Assembly: GCF_001296045.1 (NCBI RefSeq)
Contig: NZ_LJHS01000005.1
Location: forward strand, 1-64,000
Source: Rhizobium sp. AAP43
GTDB lineage: Bacteria > Pseudomonadota > Alphaproteobacteria > Rhizobiales > Rhizobiaceae
DNA length: 64,000 bases
Reading direction: 5' to 3'
Shown: positions 18,001 through 25,458 of the stretch, piece by piece
Layout of the letters: every line of letters begins with the position of its first letter
Position numbering within the stretch: position 1 is the first letter of the stretch
The notes under the pieces: generated by a model
Told to the model about the DNA's origin: nothing
Database searches by the model: none
Seen by the model: the letters and a program-made list of their open reading frames with translations, nothing else
Program-made: the position numbers and the translations under genes

Positions 18001-19545
18001 TGGGTGCCGATCGACGCTGGCTCGCCGGACGACCGGCTCCGTTACCTTCTGACGAATTGCCGGCCGGATCTCATTGTTGCGACCGCAGTGCCCGAGGGCT
18101 TTTCGGCGGTATCGCCGAGGGAGCTTCTGGGTGGCGACGCGCCGGTCAATGCGCAAACACTCGCCCTGCCTCTGGATGAACTGTCTCTTAGCGACGATCC
18201 TGCCTATTATCTCTACACGTCCGGCACGACGGGAAAACCGAAATGCGTGGTGCTGGCCAACCGGGCGACGGCCAATGTCATCGGCAGCACACTTTCAAAT
18301 TGGGCTGTTACCGACCGGGATGTGTTCATATCGGTTACCCCCTTGCATCACGACATGTCCGTCTTCGATGTCTTTGGCTGCCTGACGGCAGGTGCGACGC
18401 TGGTGCTGCCGGCACCCGGCGAGGAGAAGGATGCGATCCGCTGGAACCAGCTGGTTGCCGAGCATGGTGTAACGCTCTGGTGCTCGGTGCCGGCGATCCT
18501 GGAAATGCTGTTGTCATGCCGGCGCGGCGACGAATTGCGGTCCCTGCGTCTGGTCGCGCAAGGGGGGGACTATATCAAGCCGGTGGTGATTGCCGACCTT
18601 CGCAAACTTAACCCGGCGCTCAGCCTGATTTCGCTTGGCGGGCCGACCGAAACCACCATCTGGAGTATCTGGCACGAGATTGTGCCAGAGGACACCGATC
18701 TCATTCCCTACGGCTATCCGCTGCCGGGAAATCGCTATTTTCTGCTGGATGAGACGGGCGGGCATTGCCCGACCGGCGTTGTCGGCCGGATTCACACGGC
18801 GGGTACGAATGTTGCCATCGGCTATCTGGAAGATGGCGTGATCAGTCAGACCGATTTCGTCACCGTGCGGGATGAGACAGGGGCCGAGGTTCGCGCCTTC
18901 CGCACGGGTGACCGAGGTCGCTTCCGCCCTGATGGCGAAATCCTGTTTGCAAGCCGGGTCAATGGCTATGTGAAGGTGCGGGGTGTCCGCGTCTCGCTTC
19001 CGGATATTGAAAACGAGCTGGCCCGCCACCCCGATTTCCGCCGCGTGCTGGTGGTCGATTACGGCCATGAGCAACGGGGAGACGCGGCGATTGGCGTTCT
19101 CTATGTTGCCGCCCCCGGTGCCGTGATCGCTGGTTCCGAACTGCGCGCCTTTGCCCGGCGGCACCTGCCGGAATCGCATATTCCGACGCGTTTTCTAGCT
19201 GTCGATGACCTGCCGCTTTCGGCCAATGGCAAGCCTGATCGGCGGCGGGCGCGTGCGTTGCTGGATGGATCGCCCGCATCGTCGGAGGTGCCTCCTGCCC
19301 GGTCCGTGCAAGACCCGAAGGAGGCGCGGGTGCTTGATATCTATCTCGGCGTGCTTGGCAATCCGCCGGGTCGGCAAGTGGATGCCAAGACCGATTTTCT
19401 GTCGCTGGGTCTCAAGCCCTCGCATCTGATGGCCATTTCGACCCGGATTAAAAGCGAGATCGGCGTTGAGCTAACGCTTCCGCAACTTGTCCGCTGCCGC
19501 AATGCCGGAGAGGTCCAGGCCCTGTTTCCGGTTGCGGCAGGCTAA
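15094..19545 (+). CDS. Siderophore NRPS with Cy-Cy-A-T* organisation (N-terminal half of a VibF-like synthetase)
   Basis: A 1483-residue NRPS. Two condensation-fold domains carry heterocyclization signatures: D133-MVAI-D138-PA-S141 (DxxxxDxxS) in the first and D593-ALIV-D598-GR-A601, with Ser replaced by Ala, in the second. An adenylation domain follows (about 890-1390; P-loop TSGTTGKPK near 1042). The C-terminal carrier-like domain (about 1405-1480) reads LGLKPSHLM; aligned to EntB-type GLDSVRMM the phosphopantetheine Ser is Pro1442, with a Ser at 1443. Tandem Cy domains then A match VibF, which condenses DHB with Thr and cyclises it to an oxazoline. Hand-read pocket residues (D-M-F-C-A-G-L-I-W) do not give a clear substrate. 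Divergent from entC; followed by the stand-alone C protein. Confidence 0.88.
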   Translation: MRELTSMQAASWVGRGMPGILGGVVPHLYVEFDGSALDPGRLALAIKRLGGLHPMLRLRVDADGRQSIAPEAAEITFEVEDLSDWKEPMLAAHLEAKRDSWTHHRLNLEAGQSSAFGLSLLPEGARRLHVDTDMVAIDPASFRIVMEDLARLYADPEKPDLADRPHFFDWLDAVQADRDLKQKRETDRLWWKDRLASIPPAPHLPLTPMPPNGNAKSTRIAAHFSSAERQALEQCARRLRVTSSSLFLALFAHALGRATASERFRLSVPSFLRWPVIAGVEGIVGDFSNILVLRVEIRADDSLTTLAKRLGDEMIDLLGHSAYPGVSVMRDLSRLDGTVQASPVVFTSGLDLPGGDLFSERVSQIFGAMNWAVSQGPNVALDAQVATVDGGLLINWDIRRDALAEDWIGGLFNDFVDLVRRVARQPATVDLPLSELGLIGREPCSQAFHSLKGQDMERRLNALQQAYLLGRSDHVPLGGVPMQEFREYRGAVDLDALVLRLAALVRQHACLRTHIDEMRLIETISEDEVVNFELIDLTDRSAEDALHHIGKLREAFAHNHFDLHRSPWEVVAFRLPEGSGGGAGEAIIFIRFDALIVDGRAIASLANEIFGVATAEGGKMSRETDTPSAPAEKRSADAEYWAAKLSSNAGPPELPWLKPLETIKASSYRRESLTIARDRFARLSRIGARQRLFKNSMLTSLILEVLSHWEANSTLCVGIPVAPPSTGGFRNGSSFIAVNWDRRSGSFAARCERLQADVLEGLDHLSYSGVDLSRMLMTNNPGSVALPVVITNGLSWPVLPPDHPVQLVSGLTQTPQVAMDIRFSLDPVGNLRIDIDYAREALGEEIVRDILEAIGRAVEALVALDRLDLPAQDFLRLDHYHRNSTESDANTLPFLQRIASHLFDGENGKTALICGTRRLTYSELGREVARAMEGLKIRGVTRGSVVAIALGRSFEHTAVTLAAAFLGAIWVPIDAGSPDDRLRYLLTNCRPDLIVATAVPEGFSAVSPRELLGGDAPVNAQTLALPLDELSLSDDPAYYLYTSGTTGKPKCVVLANRATANVIGSTLSNWAVTDRDVFISVTPLHHDMSVFDVFGCLTAGATLVLPAPGEEKDAIRWNQLVAEHGVTLWCSVPAILEMLLSCRRGDELRSLRLVAQGGDYIKPVVIADLRKLNPALSLISLGGPTETTIWSIWHEIVPEDTDLIPYGYPLPGNRYFLLDETGGHCPTGVVGRIHTAGTNVAIGYLEDGVISQTDFVTVRDETGAEVRAFRTGDRGRFRPDGEILFASRVNGYVKVRGVRVSLPDIENELARHPDFRRVLVVDYGHEQRGDAAIGVLYVAAPGAVIAGSELRAFARRHLPESHIPTRFLAVDDLPLSANGKPDRRRARALLDGSPASSEVPPARSVQDPKEARVLDIYLGVLGNPPGRQVDAKTDFLSLGLKPSHLMAISTRIKSEIGVELTLPQLVRCRNAGEVQALFPVAAG

Positions 19546-19561
19546 TCCTGCCTTGCCACCC

Positions 19562-19577
19562 GTTCGGTTTGCCGAAC
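19562..19577 (+). other. Small stem-loop between the NRPS and stand-alone C genes
   Basis: GTTCGG (19562-19567) pairs with CCGAAC (19572-19577) across a four-base loop in the 91-base intergenic gap. No T tract follows, so it is more likely an mRNA processing or attenuation element than a terminator. Confidence 0.3.
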
Positions 19578-19636
19578 CCAGGGTCCGGCGCTGGCCGGGC
19601 GCCCATCGCTGATGACAGTCCATGAGGAGATCCTTC

Positions 19637-21001
19637 GTGTCGCATATCCAAGCTGCCGGCCAATGGATGCCGTTGACCCTGCCGCAACTCGATTTCTGGG
19701 AGGAGTTTCTCTTCCATCCCGATGAGCCCGTCTCGACCGTTGCCCACTGCATCGTGCTTAAGGGCACGCTCGATCATGCGGCCATGTCAGCTGCGATTTC
19801 GCGCACCGTTGCCGAGGCTGAAGTCCTGTGGGTGCGTTTCCGTGATGGAGGCAAGAGCGACGCGCCAGAGCAGTTCTGCGATCCGGCATGCCGCCCGCCG
19901 GTCGAGATCTTCGATTTCAGTAATCGGGAAGACCCTATGGCCGAGGCGCGACGGCTGATGGAGGCGGATGTGAAAGCGCCGCTCGATCTGAGAGTTGACA
20001 GGCTATCCGCGCAATTTCTGATCCGCCTCTCCGAAGATCATCATCTTTGGTATATCCGCGCCCACCACATCATCGTCGATGGGTTCGGACTGTCACTGGT
20101 CGAACATCGCTGCGCTCAGCTTTACCGGCACTTTCGCGATGGAGAGGATGCCGGGCCACCCTTCCATTCGCTGGCGAGTTTTATCGCAGAGGAAGAGGCT
20201 TACCGGCAGAGCCACCGTCATGCGGCCGATCGCGCCTTCTGGCAGGCCTATCTCGAAGGGGCTGCGGATCTGCCGGTGATCTACAAGGGTGACGAAAGCT
20301 ATGGTGCGAGCACATTCGAGGGGGTTTCCGATCTCGATGACACCCTGCCGGATCAGCTTCGGCAAACGGCCATGGAACTTGGGATCGGCTGGCCGGATCT
20401 GCTGGTGCTGACGGCCGGGCTCTATTTTCACGAGACGCTGCCGCGTCAAAAGACGGCAGACGGCGAGGTCCTGACGCTGTGGCTTCCCTTCATGAGCCGC
20501 TGGGGCAGCGTGGGCGCGCATATGCCGGGCATGCTGGTCAACATTCTTCCCTTCTTTGTGCGGCTGGAGCGAGGCGAGACGGTTTCGGCCTATCTCAAAA
20601 GGTCTGCCGCGATCTTGCGCAAGCAGCGGATGCATGGCCGCTACCGCATCGAGCAGATCGCTACGGACCGGGAAATGCCCGAGGGAAGCCGCTTTTATTT
20701 TTCGCCGCTCATCAATGTCTTGCCTTTCAGCGCGCCGGCCTTCCCAGATCTCCAGGTCTCCCGGCATATTCTCGCGAATGGTCCCGGTGAAGGCTACAGC
20801 CTGACGTTCCGCGGGGCCGATGATGGCAGCGACCTGACATTGCGGCTGGACGCCGATTCAGCCGTGCTCGACGGTTCCGAATTCGAGCGCCACAAGAACG
20901 CCTTGCCACATCTGCTGCGGCTTGCCCTGTCGCCGGCCGGGCTTGCCGCTGATGCTCGTGCATTGGTTTCCCAGGTTCAAGCCGAATTTACGGGCGCTTG
21001 A
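19637..21001 (+). CDS. Stand-alone NRPS condensation protein (VibH-like)
   Basis: A 454-residue free-standing condensation domain. The catalytic motif H143-H-I-I-V-D148-G is intact and the N-terminal PLTLPQLDFWEE is a normal C1 core motif. No adenylation or carrier domain is attached. In vibriobactin synthesis such a protein (VibH) joins DHB from the aryl carrier to a free polyamine, so the same reaction is inferred here. I start at GTG 19637 because AGGAG lies seven bases upstream; the in-frame ATG at 19622 overlaps that site. It ends at a strong bidirectional terminator shared with the convergent NRPS gene. Confidence 0.82.
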   Translation: MSHIQAAGQWMPLTLPQLDFWEEFLFHPDEPVSTVAHCIVLKGTLDHAAMSAAISRTVAEAEVLWVRFRDGGKSDAPEQFCDPACRPPVEIFDFSNREDPMAEARRLMEADVKAPLDLRVDRLSAQFLIRLSEDHHLWYIRAHHIIVDGFGLSLVEHRCAQLYRHFRDGEDAGPPFHSLASFIAEEEAYRQSHRHAADRAFWQAYLEGAADLPVIYKGDESYGASTFEGVSDLDDTLPDQLRQTAMELGIGWPDLLVLTAGLYFHETLPRQKTADGEVLTLWLPFMSRWGSVGAHMPGMLVNILPFFVRLERGETVSAYLKRSAAILRKQRMHGRYRIEQIATDREMPEGSRFYFSPLINVLPFSAPAFPDLQVSRHILANGPGEGYSLTFRGADDGSDLTLRLDADSAVLDGSEFERHKNALPHLLRLALSPAGLAADARALVSQVQAEFTGA

Positions 21002-21025
21002 CGCTCAGCTATTGGCGGACACGAA

Positions 21026-21059
21026 AAAAGGCCGGCTTCGCATGCGAAGCCGGCCTTTT
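21026..21059. terminator. Bidirectional intrinsic terminator
   Basis: A perfect 34-base palindrome centred at 21042/21043 (GGCCGGCTTCG|CATG|CGAAGCCGGCC core) flanked by A and T runs. It serves both the plus-strand stand-alone C gene and the minus-strand C*-T-C NRPS gene, which converge here. Confidence 0.9.
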
Positions 21060-21079
21060 CTAATGGGTTGGAATAGGGG

Positions 21080-24037
21080 TCAGGCCGTGGCCAGAAGCGC
21101 TGAAACCGGAAGTGTCGCTGTGGCTTTCGTTGCGAAGCAGGCAAACATGTCGCGGGTCGTCGTGCGAATGTTTTCGACTTGCTCGGGGCCATAATGGTCG
21201 GCGCGGTAACTCATTAGCACGCGGATCGACCTTTCGCCGCCGATCATCTCCTCCATCACCTCGAAATGCAGTCCAAGCAGGGACTCGTGACGCTCTGGAT
21301 CGACCTGGCGGAACTCGATCGTACGTCCGTCTGCCGATTGCAGCACGCCATTCAACTTGTTCTTGGCATGGATCTGGATGAACACCTCGAAGAGATGATC
21401 GCGGCCGGGCGTCATGCCGAGTGCTTCCTCGATCAGGTCGATCGGGATCTCCGAATGAGGCAGGGAGCCGTTCACGGTGTTCTTGATCATGGTGATCAGG
21501 TCGCCAGCTGTCGTTGATGGATCGAAGCGCAAGCGGTGGGCGACGACGGTGGTGAAGTAACCGACCGTATCGAAATACGCCTGGTCGATCCGCCCGGACG
21601 CGGAGGTGCCGACGACGAGATCCTTGACGCCGCCGAGCCGGAAGAGGGACGCGGCAATGGCCGCATAGGCAACGTTGAACAGCGAGGCGCTCATATCCCT
21701 TGCCGTCGCGTAAAGGCCCTCGGTCACGGTCCTGTCGAGCTTGAATTCCACCCAGCCGCCGGCGGCGGAGGAGGGGCCTGCCTCTGCATCGGCAGTCTGC
21801 TTACCGTCCGAGCCAAGTACCGGCAGACTCGTCGGCGCGTCGCGTAGCATGTCGGTCCAGTAGGCAAGATGCTCGGCGTTGACGCCAGCTTGGTGCTGCT
21901 TGCGGGCAAATTCGTGGAACGGCGCGGGTTGCGTTGCCCATTGCGGGACCTGGCCTGCGCTTCGGGCCCGATAGGCGTCGACGAGTTCGTCCATCATCAG
22001 GTTCACCGACCATTCGTCGAGCACGATGTGATGGAAGAGGAAGGACAGTGTCTGTCGGCCGCATTCTGGATCTTTCAGGAAGCGAAGCCGGATTGGAAGC
22101 TCGCGGGCCAGGTCGAAGTGGTGTCCGGCTTCTGCATTGCGCTCGACGCCGATGCTTTCGTCGCTGGTCCAGAACCACCTGTAGTCCGGGATGTCATACA
22201 TCGGCACCACTTCCTGGAATACGGTGTCGCCGTCCGGGTGGAAGAGGGTGCGCAGGCCTGGATGACGCTCGAGGATGTCGAGGAAGGCGCATTCGAAGAC
22301 CCGCTCGTCGACCGGATCGAGAAAGTCGAGTGCAAAGGGTATGTTGAAGATTTCGTTGAAGCCGAATGCGGCATAGGCCTTCCACAGCGACATCTGGGCC
22401 AGAGACAGGGGCGCCCGGCGGCTGTCAGTCGAGTCCGTCTGGGTCTCGGGTAGCCCGTGGTTTGCTGCATCGACCCGGCGGGCATGCAAAGCCAGTGATG
22501 CAGCTGTCGGGTGACTGAACAGGTCGTTGAAATGCACCTCGATCCCATGGTTGCCAAGAAGGCGACCGATGATGCGAGTGGCAATGAGAGAGTGCCCCCC
22601 TTGATCGAAGAAGTCATCCGTTGCGCTCATATCCGGCATGCCCAGCGCTTCTCGGAAGGCAGCGAGGATCAAGGCCTCGATCGTCTGAGCTTCGTTCTTC
22701 GCGGGGTCATTGGGTTTGGCTGGCGCATTAGACGGTGCTGTTGCCAAAGGTGTTGCCATCATCGAGATCGCCGACTGGCCATCCAGCAAGGCCGGATCGT
22801 TAAGGGCAATGACGAAGCGTTCCAGGAGAAACGCGCCTGCATTTGACGACAGGGCCTGGCCCGTCGTCAGTTCCAGGAGGAGGTTGCCGTCAGGCAGCGT
22901 TGTAATGCCGAGCCCGAGATCGGGAAGCGCGATCAATGTCGGCAGCGGCAGGCGATGAAGCGTCACGTCAGGCACGGCGAAGAAAGGGTTGGGGTCGCTG
23001 AGCCAGGTGACCGAAACGCGAGGGCCAGGGGACGCCGAATGGGGTGTCTGGGCTTCACCCGAGAGAATGGCGTCCTGCGCCTCCGTCAGCGGTCGATTGG
23101 TGTGGATCGGGATCACGGTAGACGTTGCGGCAGTGCAGCCAAGGCCGGGCTCGCCGAGGCTCGCTTCCGGATCGCGCGAAAGTTCCAGGTCTATCTCGGG
23201 ATGGCCACCCAGTAGGGCAACGAAGCGAGCAAAGGCTGGACCAAGTGCTGCCAGAAGGCGCATCGGTTCTGTCTCGGTGGCGACGGGCCCAGTAAGGCGC
23301 TTACGCGGCAGGACGGCGCTGTATCGGCGAGCAATTGGGCCCGCCGCTTCAGCTGATGCATCGTCATGCATGCTGGAGACCACGACATCGGTGATATCGG
23401 CGCGGCGCAGCCAGGCGATGGGCGATCCTTCGGACGGATGGTCCGCCCCTGTCGCCTTCGGCGCTGGCAATTCTGGTAGGGGCCGGCGGGCATAGGCTGC
23501 GCCTAGGCCCCGCAGGATGGTCTCCGGCGGGCACAGCGCCTCGATCAGCCTATGCGTGAGGAGCACCAGCAAGGTTTCTGCGCTGCACAGGATCAGGAGC
23601 AGCTTGAACGGGGCATCACGTTCCGGATCAAAGGCCTTGGCCTGAAGGGCGAGCGCCTGGCGAGCTGCGTCGGCGAGCGTATCGGCTCTGAGGATTTCTA
23701 TGGCATCGAATCCTTTCGATACATTCAGGCGGAGCAGCTGGCCGCTGTCTTCAAACCGATAGCGGCTATCGAGCGGTGACCAGCGGCGTGCCAGTTCTCG
23801 TGCGGACTCGGCCAGTCCCACAATGTCGACATTCCCCGCGATCCTGTAGGCGATCAGGTGTCGGAAAATACCGTCTGGATCCTGCATCTGCTGAAGCCAG
23901 ACATGTTCCTCGTGATCCGATGGCACTGTCATGCGAGGAGGCAAGGATGCAAGATTTGCAGGTGTTACTCCTTCCGTGCCGCTCAGGTTCTGTTGATCAT
24001 GGGCATGCGACATCGCACGCTGTGCTTCTGCGGACAT
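21080..24037 (-). CDS. Siderophore NRPS with C*-T-C organisation (C-terminal half of a VibF-like synthetase)
   Basis: A 985-residue NRPS without adenylation domain. Residues about 30-430 resemble a condensation domain but the HHxxxDG position reads LLTHRLIEALCP, so it is probably inactive. A normal carrier domain follows with S483 in DFFDQGGHSL. A second condensation domain (about 550-985) has HHIVLDE, an acceptable variant of HHxxxDG. C-PCP-C is precisely the C-terminal half of VibF, in which the last C domain transfers DHB-oxazoline to the polyamine. With the Cy-Cy-A protein the total is 2468 residues, about VibF size. AGGAGG lies eight bases upstream of the start. Preceded in the same operon by the ferric-siderophore reductase gene. 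Confidence 0.85.
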   Translation of the reverse strand: MSAEAQRAMSHAHDQQNLSGTEGVTPANLASLPPRMTVPSDHEEHVWLQQMQDPDGIFRHLIAYRIAGNVDIVGLAESARELARRWSPLDSRYRFEDSGQLLRLNVSKGFDAIEILRADTLADAARQALALQAKAFDPERDAPFKLLLILCSAETLLVLLTHRLIEALCPPETILRGLGAAYARRPLPELPAPKATGADHPSEGSPIAWLRRADITDVVVSSMHDDASAEAAGPIARRYSAVLPRKRLTGPVATETEPMRLLAALGPAFARFVALLGGHPEIDLELSRDPEASLGEPGLGCTAATSTVIPIHTNRPLTEAQDAILSGEAQTPHSASPGPRVSVTWLSDPNPFFAVPDVTLHRLPLPTLIALPDLGLGITTLPDGNLLLELTTGQALSSNAGAFLLERFVIALNDPALLDGQSAISMMATPLATAPSNAPAKPNDPAKNEAQTIEALILAAFREALGMPDMSATDDFFDQGGHSLIATRIIGRLLGNHGIEVHFNDLFSHPTAASLALHARRVDAANHGLPETQTDSTDSRRAPLSLAQMSLWKAYAAFGFNEIFNIPFALDFLDPVDERVFECAFLDILERHPGLRTLFHPDGDTVFQEVVPMYDIPDYRWFWTSDESIGVERNAEAGHHFDLARELPIRLRFLKDPECGRQTLSFLFHHIVLDEWSVNLMMDELVDAYRARSAGQVPQWATQPAPFHEFARKQHQAGVNAEHLAYWTDMLRDAPTSLPVLGSDGKQTADAEAGPSSAAGGWVEFKLDRTVTEGLYATARDMSASLFNVAYAAIAASLFRLGGVKDLVVGTSASGRIDQAYFDTVGYFTTVVAHRLRFDPSTTAGDLITMIKNTVNGSLPHSEIPIDLIEEALGMTPGRDHLFEVFIQIHAKNKLNGVLQSADGRTIEFRQVDPERHESLLGLHFEVMEEMIGGERSIRVLMSYRADHYGPEQVENIRTTTRDMFACFATKATATLPVSALLATA

Positions 24038-24093
24038 GTCGGGTTCCTCCTTCAGTCGATTGTATTCTTATGGAGCCGGCCGAGGTGGGCCGC

Positions 24094-24939
24094 TCAATCG
24101 TCAAAATGGTCGTGGACGCCGGCATCTCCGCGCCGCCAGTAGCCTGAAGCGCGCAACCACTTCGGATTGGCGCCGCGTTCCGTCACAAGGAATGAGCGCA
24201 AGGCCTTGGCCGTCGAGGATTCGCAGCCGATCCAACCGAAAAAATCACCCGATGGCAGTGCGGTCCGGGTGAGCGCTTCGAGCAATGGGCCTGTCTGGTT
24301 GGGATCGCTGCCGTGACGGTGGACCCAGACGATCGATGCGTCGCTTGCTGTCTGAAGCGGGATCACGTCGTCCTGTCCCTCGACTTCGATCAAAGCGAGT
24401 GCGCGCGTTCCGGCCGGAAGTTCCTCAAGACGCCGGGCCAGCGCCGGAAGACCCGTCTCGTCGGCGATCAGCAGGTGCCAGTCAAATGTGAGTGGAACAA
24501 CGAATGATCCACGCGGACCGGCAACCCAGGCGGACTGGCCAGGCTTCGCAGCCCTCGCCCAATTGCTGGCCGGGCCGTCGTGGTGGATGGCAAAGTCGAT
24601 CGCCAACTCGCCTGTCTCAGGATCAAAGCTGCGTGGCGTGTAGTCGCGGCCGAGGAGAGGGGGGCCATCTTCCGGCATTTCCAGCCCGTTTGGTCCCACA
24701 GTCGGAAGACGCGGTTTGGCCTCCCCCGGAGCAGCAAAGAACATTTTCACATGATCGTCGAAACCGAGGCTGGAAAAGCCTGAGAGCTCCGGCCCGGCCA
24801 TAATGACACGCACCAGGGCGTGGCTGAGCTGCTCTACACGCGCCACTTTCAGGTGGCGCAGGCGCACGGTGTGCCGGTGTCTTTTCGGTGTTCTGTCGGC
24901 CAGCGACATGGCAAGGGCATTTGTGGTCATGCGGTCCAT
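24094..24939 (-). CDS. Siderophore-interacting (SIP) family ferric-siderophore reductase, ViuB-like
   Basis: A 281-residue cytoplasmic FAD-binding reductase that releases iron from imported ferric siderophore. The N-terminal ferredoxin-reductase barrel contains RDYTPRSFD, the FAD-binding RxYTxR motif, near residue 100; the C-terminal SIP domain contains WHLLIADETGLPAL and the terminal WRRGDAG. ViuB has this role for vibriobactin. Start assignment is uncertain: ATGs at 24939, 24930 and 24909 are in frame and none has a strong ribosome site. It precedes the C*-T-C NRPS gene by 56 bases and is divergent from the TonB receptor. Confidence 0.87.
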   Translation of the reverse strand: MDRMTTNALAMSLADRTPKRHRHTVRLRHLKVARVEQLSHALVRVIMAGPELSGFSSLGFDDHVKMFFAAPGEAKPRLPTVGPNGLEMPEDGPPLLGRDYTPRSFDPETGELAIDFAIHHDGPASNWARAAKPGQSAWVAGPRGSFVVPLTFDWHLLIADETGLPALARRLEELPAGTRALALIEVEGQDDVIPLQTASDASIVWVHRHGSDPNQTGPLLEALTRTALPSGDFFGWIGCESSTAKALRSFLVTERGANPKWLRASGYWRRGDAGVHDHFDD

Positions 24940-25458
24940 CTTTCGACGATCAACGATAAGGGTGGCCTGGTCACGATATCTGGGTCCATTCAGGGTTGCC
25001 GTGACGGATCGGGCGAAACCCTAGCAGGCGATTTTCGCTTGCGCAATAAACTTGTATCTAATAGTCATGTTTTGTGATTGCGACGCTGGATCGGACTATC
25101 GAGATCCATGGATTTCCTGTCATTGCAATTATTGATTGACGTGTTGAGGAGAGGTTTGCGAAATGCGCTCTCTCGGCCTTGTCTCGGGTACCCGCGTATG
25201 CGGTCTATTTTGTCATCATGAATATCGGTTTAATTATCGTTTAAAAACAGTTATTTATATCGATTCATATCTGGCTACCCGTTCCGCTTAGACAAATCGG
25301 AAACCGTGCCCTGGGCTGGTGGCGTTCTAATTGTGGCAAAAAAGAAACAAATACGATGCAACCAATGCGAATTGCGCTCTTCCCGTTGACATGTCGGTTT
25401 TAATGTTGATTCAAGTTGTCAAGTTTGAATCGAATGACGCGTTGTTGAGGGGATTTTC
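24940..25458. other. Intergenic promoter region between the SIP reductase and TonB receptor genes
   Basis: This 519-base divergent gap has no convincing gene. The half nearer the receptor (about 25205-25430) is AT-rich and carries the IRO-like box at 25407-25421. The long 5' region could hold a leader or a small RNA, but I see no clear hairpin or terminator to support one. Confidence 0.5.
25407..25421. promoter_or_regulatory. IRO-like box upstream of the TonB receptor gene
   Basis: TGATTCAAGTTGTCA matches TGA-N9-TCA, embedded in TTGATTCAAGTTGTCAAG, about 40 bases upstream of the receptor start. This position could overlap the promoter or transcription start. Consistent with RirA repression under iron sufficiency. 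Confidence 0.6.

Noticed and set aside
16789..18156. Long open frame (455 codons) antisense to the NRPS gene
   Set aside because: Arg/His-rich composition without any recognisable motif, fully inside a well-supported NRPS; a codon-bias shadow of high-GC DNA.
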